Position numbers and translations under genes: made by a program. Positions 58,350 to 64,000 of a stretch of DNA of 64,000 nt are shown one piece after another. The stretch spans positions 61,280 through 125,279 of the forward strand of contig JACPUE010000026.1 of the NCBI GenBank assembly GCA_016192425.1. Direction: 5' to 3'. The DNA is from Burkholderiales bacterium (GTDB lineage Bacteria > Pseudomonadota > Gammaproteobacteria > Burkholderiales > Burkholderiaceae_C). The stretch's first letter is position 1, and each line of letters begins with the position of its first letter. Below the pieces are notes generated by a model. The model had not been told where the DNA came from. It saw only the letters and a program-made list of their open reading frames with translations, and ran no database searches.

Positions 58350-59032
58350 GGCCGGAGGCAAGCACCCGCCGGTGGGGTGCCGCTGTGGGCTTGTCCTTGC
58401 TGCTGCATGCGCTGGCGCTGTCGTGGTGGTGGGGTGCGGCGCGCAGGCCTTTGCATGCGATGTCCGGTGCGGCCATCCAAGCACCGGCAGGCCGGGCGCC
58501 TGCCATGGTGTGGATTGCCACGCCGCCGCCGTTGGCACCCGCGGCGGCATCTGCCACGCCGCTTGCGCAGCTTGCAGGCCCGCAGCCTGCACCCAACGTG
58601 CGCACCGTGCCAGTACGCAAAAAGCAGGCCGTTGCCGTGCCCGCCTTGGCCGCCACGGTCACGGCGCCGTCTGCCGCCGCACTGCAAGCCGAGGCCCCAC
58701 TGGCAGCGCCCGCACCGCAGGCCACGGCTTCCGAGCCTGCCAGGCCCTTGCGTTGGGGGGCGGAAGAACTGCGCCGCGCAGCAGGCGGCACCAGTGTGCA
58801 GGAGCGCCAGCAGGCGCGCATTGTTCCGCACCAACGCTGGACAGCCGAGGCCTCCAGCAACGGCGCAACGGGTGGGGACATGCGCCTGACCGAGCAGTAC
58901 GGCGCCGGGGGCGCGCGGGTCACGCGGGTGCAACGCGGTGCGGCGGTGTATTGCGTGGAGGTGCCCTCCGCCAACCAGCCGCCCGCCATGGGTGCGGCAC
59001 CGCGCATCGTGTTGCCGCGCAACTGCTCCTGA
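58346..59032 (+). CDS. TonB-like single-helix protein with Ala/Pro-rich linker
   Basis: A 228-residue protein: an N-terminal helix (WGAAVGLSLLLHALALSWWW, typical of TonB-like anchors), a long Ala/Pro segment (about 45-140), and a C-terminal region (LRLTEQYGAGGARVTRVQRG, AVYCVEVPSANQPPAMGAAP) too short for a standard TonB domain. It could be an envelope-spanning partner of the DUF2975-XRE pair or an unrelated periplasmic protein. Starts within the XRE stop codon. Function unknown. Confidence 0.65.
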   Translation: MRPEASTRRWGAAVGLSLLLHALALSWWWGAARRPLHAMSGAAIQAPAGRAPAMVWIATPPPLAPAAASATPLAQLAGPQPAPNVRTVPVRKKQAVAVPALAATVTAPSAAALQAEAPLAAPAPQATASEPARPLRWGAEELRRAAGGTSVQERQQARIVPHQRWTAEASSNGATGGDMRLTEQYGAGGARVTRVQRGAAVYCVEVPSANQPPAMGAAPRIVLPRNCS

Positions 59033-59069
59033 GCAACGCAGGCACAGCCTGCACCGTCCATGGGTTCTC

Positions 59070-59115
59070 GATGCTATTAATTCAATAGCATTTGGCGCTT
59101 GTTTTATGCGCCACA
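59070..59115 (+). repeat. Dispersed palindromic element, copy 5 (overlapping the 3' end of queA)
   Basis: GATGCTATTAATTCAATAGC, ATTTGGCGCTTGTTTTATGC, GCCACAGC: same block order as the other copies, with a symmetric TGCTATT-AATAGCA head. The stop codon and last codons of queA (minus strand) lie in its right half. It may act as a transcription end between convergent genes. Confidence 0.6.
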
Positions 59116-60216
59116 GCGGCTCAAAAGCATTGCATCCCCATAGCTGAAGAAGCGGTACTCCTGCGCGATGGCGTGGCGGTACAGCGCCATCACCTGTTCA
59201 TAGCCTGCAAAGGCGCTCACCAGCATCATCAGCGTGCTTTTGGGCAGATGGAAGTTGGTGACCAGCAGATCCACCACCCGGAAGCCAAAGCCGGGCGTGA
59301 TGAAGATGTCCGTCTCGCCCGTGGTCTGGCCGCTGCGCGCCCAGGATTCGAGCGTGCGCACGGTGGTGGTGCCCACGGCCACCACGCGGCCGCCGCGCTG
59401 GCGGCAGCGTTCCAGCGCGGCCAGGGTGGCCAGCGGAACGTCGTACCACTCGTGGTGCATGCGGTGCTCGGCCAGGTTCTCGGTCTTGACGGGCTGGAAG
59501 GTGCCTGCGCCCACGTGCAGGGTGACGCTGGCCGTTTCGATGCCGCGCGCGGCCAGTGCGGCCAGCACGGTGTCGTCGAAATGCAGCGCCGCCGTGGGCG
59601 CGGCCACGGCGCCGGGGGCGCGTGCAAAAACGGTCTGGTAGCGCTGGCTGTCCTGGGCGGCGTTGGGGTCGGCACCGGTGTGCTGCTGGCGTTCGATGTA
59701 GGGCGGCAGCGGCAGGTGGCCGTGGCGTTCCATCAGCTCCCAGGGGCTTTCGCCCGCCGGGCCGTGCAGCGCAAAGCGGAACAGCGGGCCGTTGTCGTCG
59801 GGCCAGCGCGAGAGCAGCGTGGCGTCAAACCCGCCGCCGGTGCACCCACCGGCCATGTGGATGGTGCTGCCGCTTTGCGGCTTCTTGCTCACCTTCATGT
59901 GGGCCACGGCCTCGTTGCCCTGGCCGCCGGGGAGCACGCGCTCGATCAGCAGCTCCAGCTTGCCGCCGCTGGCCTTTTCGCCAAACAGGCGGGCCTTGAT
60001 GACACGCGTGTCGTTGAACACCAGCAGGTCGCCCGGCTGCAGCAGGCCGGGCAGGTCCTTGAAGATGCGGTCCACCGGGGGCTGGCTGCGCCCATCGAGC
60101 AGGCGCGAGGCGCTGCGCTCGGCGGCAGGGTGCTGGGCTATGCGTTCGGGGGGCAGCGCGAAGTCGAAATCGCTGAGGGTGAAGGTGCGCGGCGCGCTGT
60201 CAGGCAGTGGGGGCAT
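59104..60216 (-). CDS. queA: S-adenosylmethionine:tRNA ribosyltransferase-isomerase
   Basis: A 370-residue enzyme of queuosine biosynthesis that transfers the ribosyl group of SAM to preQ1-modified tRNA. Motifs include [99 protein letters not shown] and [20 protein letters not shown]. The ATG at 60216 was preferred over an upstream TTG at 60246; neither has a strong ribosome-binding site. It follows the HD-GYP gene by 63 bases on the same strand. tgt is not in the window. Confidence 0.95.
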   Translation of the reverse strand: MPPLPDSAPRTFTLSDFDFALPPERIAQHPAAERSASRLLDGRSQPPVDRIFKDLPGLLQPGDLLVFNDTRVIKARLFGEKASGGKLELLIERVLPGGQGNEAVAHMKVSKKPQSGSTIHMAGGCTGGGFDATLLSRWPDDNGPLFRFALHGPAGESPWELMERHGHLPLPPYIERQQHTGADPNAAQDSQRYQTVFARAPGAVAAPTAALHFDDTVLAALAARGIETASVTLHVGAGTFQPVKTENLAEHRMHHEWYDVPLATLAALERCRQRGGRVVAVGTTTVRTLESWARSGQTTGETDIFITPGFGFRVVDLLVTNFHLPKSTLMMLVSAFAGYEQVMALYRHAIAQEYRFFSYGDAMLLSRCGA

Positions 60217-60279
60217 GGGCTTGAGGGCCGGACGGGCCCGTTCCAAGGTTGAAAGGGTGCGCAGTGTACCTGCGCTGCG

Positions 60280-61560
60280 CTACCAGGGCTGGCCCTGGAT
60301 GCCGCTCCACAGGTGGTGCAGGTCCGGGAAGCGCCATTTGTCGGGGTCTTCGCGGGCCACGATCTTGTCGGCGCCATTGGCTGCTGCCAGGTCGATGACC
60401 TCGGGCGGAATGCGCAGGTCGGACTTGGTGGAGAAGAACACCTTGACCTTGGGCGTGACCAGGGAGGCGGCGTTCTGTTCCATCACCACCGCAATGCGCC
60501 CGGATTCGAGCCGCACCAGCGAGCCCACGGGATAGATGCCGATGCTCTTGACGAAGGCCTGGAACAGGCGCGGATCCAGGTGCCCCTTGGTCCATTCGGC
60601 CATGCGGCGGATGGACTCGGCCGGATCCCAGCCGCGCTTGTAGGGGCGGTCGGAGGTGACGGCGTCGTACACGTCGCAGATGGCGGCCATGCGCGCGATG
60701 GTGCTGAGCTTTTCCGGCCCCAGGCGGTCGGGGTAGCCGGTGCCGTCCATTTTTTCGTGGTGGTGCAGGCAGGCGTCGAGCACGGCGGCCTCCACGCCGC
60801 CGCCTTCCTGCAGCATCTTCCAGCCCTCGACGGGGTGGCTCTTGACCAGGTCGAACTCTTCGTCGGTGAGCTTGCCCGGCTTGTTGAGCACTGCCAGCGG
60901 GATGGCTGCCTTGCCCAGGTCGTGCAGCAGCCCGGCCATGCCGGCACTGCGGGTCTGGGCGTCGTTCAGGCCGATCTGGCGCGCCAGCGCCACCATCAGT
61001 GCGCACACCGCCACCGAGTGCATGTAGGTGTAGTCATCAGCCGTCTTCAGGCGTGCCAGGCTGATGAGTGCGCCAGGGTTGCGCGTGACCGAGTCTGAGA
61101 TCTCCTGCACCAGGCTGGAGGCCGATTCGGCGTCCACGGCTTTGCCCATGCGGGCTTCCTGGAACATGGAGACCACGGCTTCCTTGGCCTGGCCGCAGAT
61201 CTGGGCGGCGCGGTGCAGTTCGGCCTGGGTGGTGGTGGGGCGCAGGTCGCGCATCGGTGGCAGAGGCTTCTCGGGTTCCACCACCTTCAGGGGCGGCAGG
61301 GCCACCAGCTCGCCAAAGTCTGTTGCACTGCGGACTTCATCCTCCTCAGGACTCACCGAGGGCTTGCCTTGGGCCACGTCCTTGCCGCGCGAGATGTCGA
61401 TCCACACTTCCTCCACGGCGGTGGCGCAGATGCGCTCCATGTCCTTGGGATCGGTCAGCACGAATTTGGTGCGCCAGAAGGGGTGATCCATCCACGAGCC
61501 GCAGAACTCGTGCAGGTACATGCCCAGGGTCAGGTCTTCGACTCGGATGCGTTTGAGCAT
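60280..61560 (-). CDS. DUF3391-HD-GYP cyclic di-GMP phosphodiesterase
   Basis: A 426-residue protein. The N-terminal DUF3391 (about 1-110) is recognised by LKRIRVEDLTLGMYLHEFCG, SWMDHPFWRTKFVL and VEEVWIDISRGKDV; a helical linker follows. The HD-GYP domain (about 150-345) has the full set: HSVAVCALMVALARQIG, AGLLHDLGKAAIPLAVLNKP, SHPVEGW, HHHEKMDGTGYPDRLG and RMAAICDVYDAVTSDRPYK. Unlike the protein in the signalling island its GYP triplet is intact, so activity is likely. Divergent from recG, 98 bases away. Confidence 0.93.
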   Translation of the reverse strand: MLKRIRVEDLTLGMYLHEFCGSWMDHPFWRTKFVLTDPKDMERICATAVEEVWIDISRGKDVAQGKPSVSPEEDEVRSATDFGELVALPPLKVVEPEKPLPPMRDLRPTTTQAELHRAAQICGQAKEAVVSMFQEARMGKAVDAESASSLVQEISDSVTRNPGALISLARLKTADDYTYMHSVAVCALMVALARQIGLNDAQTRSAGMAGLLHDLGKAAIPLAVLNKPGKLTDEEFDLVKSHPVEGWKMLQEGGGVEAAVLDACLHHHEKMDGTGYPDRLGPEKLSTIARMAAICDVYDAVTSDRPYKRGWDPAESIRRMAEWTKGHLDPRLFQAFVKSIGIYPVGSLVRLESGRIAVVMEQNAASLVTPKVKVFFSTKSDLRIPPEVIDLAAANGADKIVAREDPDKWRFPDLHHLWSGIQGQPW

Positions 61561-61658
61561 GGTTCAGGCAAGGGGGCGAAGAAGTAACAGAAAGACACAG
61601 GTCCGTGTCCATGGTAGCCTTTTTCCCCTCCACTGTGTTGCTCCGTTGCTGTATTCCG

Positions 61659-63839
61659 ATGTCCACTTCCCTCAGCCCCGCCCAGCAAGCCCTGCGCAAG
61701 CTGGGGCTGCTACGCGACATCGATCTGGCGCTGCACCTGCCGCTGCGCTATGAGGACGAAACCCGCATCACCCTGCTGCGCAGCGCGCGCGAGGGCGACA
61801 CGGTGCAGATCGAAGCCACCGTGACCGCCAGCGAGGTGCAGTTGCGCCCGCGCCGCATGCTCAAGGTGGCGGTGGACGACGGCACGGGCACCTGTGAGCT
61901 GACCTTCTTCAGCTTCTACCCCTCGCACCTCAAGACGCTGGCCGTGGGTGCGCGCCTGCGTATCCGGGGCGAGGTGCGCGGCGGCTTCTGGGGGCGGCAG
62001 ATGCTGCACCCGGCGTTCCGCGCGGCGGGGGGCGAGCTGCCCTCGGCGCTGACGCCGGTGTACCCCAGCACCGCAGGCCTGCCCCAGCCCTACCTGCGCC
62101 GCGCCATTGCCACGGCCCTGCAGCGCGCCGACCTGTCGGAAACGCTGTCCCCCGGCGCCCAGCCGCCCCTGGCGCGCTTTATGGGGAAAAACGGCCTGCA
62201 GCGCCTGTACAGCCTGCGTGAGGCGCTATTCTTTTTGCACCACCCGGCACCCGATGTGGCGCTGGCCACGCTCGAAGACCACAGCCACCCGGCCTGGCAG
62301 CGCCTCAAGGCCGAGGAACTGCTGGCGCAGCAGCTCACCCAGTTGCAGGCCCGGCGCGAGCGCGACCGCCTGCGCGCACCGGTGCTGCACGCCCCGGCGT
62401 CGGCCGATGGCGCCGCCCCGCTGCACGCCCAGTTGCTGGCCCAGCTCCCGTTCCCGCTCACGGCGGCGCAGCAGCGCGTGGGCGAGGAAATCGCCGCCGA
62501 CCTGGCCCGCCCCGTGCCCATGCACCGCTTGTTGCAGGGCGACGTGGGCGCCGGCAAGACCGTGGTGGCCGCGCTGGCCGCCTGCCGCGCCATGCAGGTC
62601 GGCTGGCAGTGCGCGCTGATGGCGCCCACCGAAATCCTGGCCGGGCAGCACTTCACCAAGCTCGTGGGCTGGCTGGAGCCCCTGCTGGCCGCACGCGGAC
62701 AGCGCGTGGCCTGGCTGGCGGGCGGGCAGAAGAAGAAGGAGCGCAGCGCCATGCTGGAACAGGTGGCCAGCGGCGAAGCCGCCCTGGTGGTGGGCACGCA
62801 CGCCGTCATCCAGGAGCAGGTGCGTTTCAAGAACCTGGCGCTGGCCATCGTGGACGAGCAGCACCGCTTTGGCGTGCTGCAACGCCTGGCGCTACGCCGC
62901 AAGCTGGCGGAGGGCATCGACGCCGGGCCGCCCCAAGGCGATGCAGCCCCCTCGGGGGGCAGCGACCCGCGCAGCGGCGGAGCGTGGGGGCCCTCGGTGC
63001 CTATGGAGCCGCACATGCTGATGATGAGCGCCACACCCATCCCGCGCACGCTGGCCATGAGCTACTACGCCGATCTGGACGTGTCGGTCATCGACGAGCT
63101 GCCGCCGGGGCGCACACCCGTGGTCACCAAGCTCATTGCCGACAGCCGCAAGGACGAGGTGATCGCGCGCATCGGCGCCCAGGTGGCAGCCGGGCGCCAG
63201 GTGTACTGGGTGTGCCCGCTCATCGAGGAGAGCGAGGCGCTGGACCTGAGCAACGCCACTGCCACCCATGCCGAACTGAGCGAGGCCCTGCCGGGCGTGG
63301 CGGTGGGCCTGCTGCATTCGCGCATGCCTGCCGCCGAGAAGAAGGCCGTGATGGCGCAGTTCAGCGCCGGGCAGATGGGCGTGCTGGTCAGCACTACCGT
63401 CATCGAGGTGGGGGTGGACGTGCCCAATGCCTCGCTCATGGTCATCGAGCACGCCGAGCGCTTTGGCCTGTCGCAACTGCACCAGCTGCGCGGGCGCGTG
63501 GGGCGCGGCGCGGCGGCCTCGGCCTGCGTGCTGCTCTATGCCACCAATGACAGCGGCCGCGTGGGCGAAACCGCCAAGGAGCGCCTGCGTGCCATGCAGG
63601 AAACCAACGACGGCTTCGAGATCGCCCGGCGCGACCTGGAAATCCGCGGCCCCGGCGAATTCCTGGGCGCGCGCCAGTCGGGCGATGCGCTCTTGCGCTT
63701 TGCCGACCTGGCCAGCGACACCGCCCTGCTCGAATGGGCCCGTGCCCTGGCGCCCGACATGCTGGACCACCACCCCGACCTCGCCCGCCAGCATGTGGCG
63801 CGCTGGCTGGGTGGGCGGCAGGACTACCTCAAAGCCTGA
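61659..63839 (+). CDS. recG: ATP-dependent DNA helicase RecG
   Basis: A 726-residue helicase that remodels stalled forks and Holliday junctions. It has the wedge/OB domain with ALHLPLRYEDETR, Walker A LLQGDVGAGKTVVAALA (near residue 293), APTEILAGQH, the DEQH box (near 398), SATPIPRTLAM, and the C-terminal GLLHSRMPAAEKKAVMAQFS, STTVIEVGVDVPNA and HQLRGRVGRG. Between DEQH and SATPIP, at about residues 423-445, a Gly/Pro-rich insert (GPPQGDAAPSGGSDPRSGG) absent from most RecG proteins is encoded by a repeat-like sequence. ATG 61659 and an upstream GTG at 61605 are both possible; neither has a clear ribosome-binding site. Confidence 0.95.
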   Translation: MSTSLSPAQQALRKLGLLRDIDLALHLPLRYEDETRITLLRSAREGDTVQIEATVTASEVQLRPRRMLKVAVDDGTGTCELTFFSFYPSHLKTLAVGARLRIRGEVRGGFWGRQMLHPAFRAAGGELPSALTPVYPSTAGLPQPYLRRAIATALQRADLSETLSPGAQPPLARFMGKNGLQRLYSLREALFFLHHPAPDVALATLEDHSHPAWQRLKAEELLAQQLTQLQARRERDRLRAPVLHAPASADGAAPLHAQLLAQLPFPLTAAQQRVGEEIAADLARPVPMHRLLQGDVGAGKTVVAALAACRAMQVGWQCALMAPTEILAGQHFTKLVGWLEPLLAARGQRVAWLAGGQKKKERSAMLEQVASGEAALVVGTHAVIQEQVRFKNLALAIVDEQHRFGVLQRLALRRKLAEGIDAGPPQGDAAPSGGSDPRSGGAWGPSVPMEPHMLMMSATPIPRTLAMSYYADLDVSVIDELPPGRTPVVTKLIADSRKDEVIARIGAQVAAGRQVYWVCPLIEESEALDLSNATATHAELSEALPGVAVGLLHSRMPAAEKKAVMAQFSAGQMGVLVSTTVIEVGVDVPNASLMVIEHAERFGLSQLHQLRGRVGRGAAASACVLLYATNDSGRVGETAKERLRAMQETNDGFEIARRDLEIRGPGEFLGARQSGDALLRFADLASDTALLEWARALAPDMLDHHPDLARQHVARWLGGRQDYLKA
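62925..62993 (+). repeat. Repeat-like GC-rich insertion inside recG
   Basis: GGGCCGCCCCAAGGCGATGC, AGCCCCCTCGGGGGGCAGCG and GGCGGAGCGTGGGGGCC have the hairpin style of the intergenic GC-rich repeats but a different sequence. CAGCCCCCTCGGGGGGC is itself strongly self-complementary. It is read in frame between conserved helicase motifs. Confidence 0.5.
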
Positions 63840-63843
63840 AGTG

Positions 63844-64000
63844 AAACACCCCCCTGAGGCGCCTTCGGCGCCTTCCCCCCGCTCTCGCAGCGCTGCGCGC
63901 CGCGGGCAGGGGGACGCTCCCAGCGCGGCGGGGCGGCCCTTGCGCGGGAGCCCTGGCCTGGGGCGCGCCGGTTTCATGCGTCGCGGGTGCCGCGTTCGCG
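63844..64000 (+). repeat. 130-bp GC-rich repeat, copy 3 (after recG)
   Basis: The main unit (63844-63977) runs AACACCCCCCTGAGGCGCC, TTCGGCGCCTTCCCCCCG, CTCTCGCAGCGCTGCGCG, AGGGGGACGCTCCCAGCG, CGGGGCGGCCCTTGCGCGGG, GGCGCGCCGGTTTCATGCG. GGCGCCTTCGGCGCC is a tight hairpin with a TTCG tetraloop, 19 bases after the recG stop, and may also terminate recG. Beyond 63977 to the window end nothing else was recognised. Confidence 0.75.

Noticed and set aside
1..64000. CRISPR arrays, insertion sequences, prophage genes, tRNA or rRNA genes
   Set aside because: No regularly spaced direct repeats, transposase or integrase motifs, phage structural genes, or cloverleaf-forming sequences were recognised on either strand.

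Overview
The window is a high-GC bacterial chromosome segment that looks like a member of the Burkholderiales, most likely Comamonadaceae (the Acidovorax/Comamonas side). This rests on codon use, on the gene sets (NhaR-like regulator, Gcr-type recombinase, a trp cluster with a chorismate mutase inside it, DUF3391 HD-GYP), and on two short dispersed repeat families that I associate with that group. No phage, insertion sequence, CRISPR array, tRNA or rRNA gene was seen.

Left end (1-5.4 kb): an AT-rich, edge-truncated membrane acyltransferase (probably surface-glycan modification, probably acquired), then ald, a nitroreductase, a degenerate phosphotransferase, a YecA/SEC-C protein and a small CZB protein. 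5.4-14.2 kb: an AMP-forming acyl ligase divergent from an AraC regulator, followed by five same-strand genes (DUF1302 protein, LolD-like ATPase, FtsX-like permease, LolA-like protein, beta-barrel-like protein). The last four are joined by ATGA overlaps, which suggests one envelope-crossing transporter for a hydrophobic substrate. 14.4-19.4 kb: cinA/pncC, pgpA, a DUF4139 protein, a secreted Ala/Pro-rich protein, a Bax-inhibitor-1 protein and an nhaR-like regulator.

19.5-33.7 kb is the most striking region: a dense signalling island. It holds two periplasmic solute-binding-like proteins at its outer ends, an EAL-REC-PAS protein, a REC-HD-GYP protein, three paralogous soluble histidine kinases, a HDOD protein, a REC-PAS protein without an output domain, a FIST sensor, a membrane GGDEF cyclase and two translationally coupled small ORFs. 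It reads as a complete make/break/sense circuit for cyclic di-GMP built from two divergent operons plus a convergent one.

33.7-50.8 kb is mainly housekeeping: thiL, a YbdK-type carboxylate-amine ligase, a CPA2 antiporter, a second BI-1 protein, a Gcr-type recombinase, rpe, a two-component system, an SPFH protein with an unknown partner, gph, a chemoreceptor and a chalcone-isomerase-like protein. 50.9-56.6 kb is the trp cluster (candidate leader peptide, trpE, chorismate mutase, trpG, trpD, small membrane protein, trpC) followed by ung. 56.7-59.0 kb carries a lipoprotein divergent from a DUF2975-XRE-TonB-like operon across an AT-rich inverted repeat. 59.1-64 kb carries queA, a DUF3391-HD-GYP protein and recG.

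Two repeat families thread through the window. One is a roughly 55-bp palindromic element with five copies, three of them read in frame inside thiL, cinA and gph, and one supplying the ribosome-binding site of ung. The other is a roughly 130-bp GC-rich repeat with three copies and one internally deleted relic that bridges a response regulator and its kinase. All functional calls come from reading the sequence; no database search was run.
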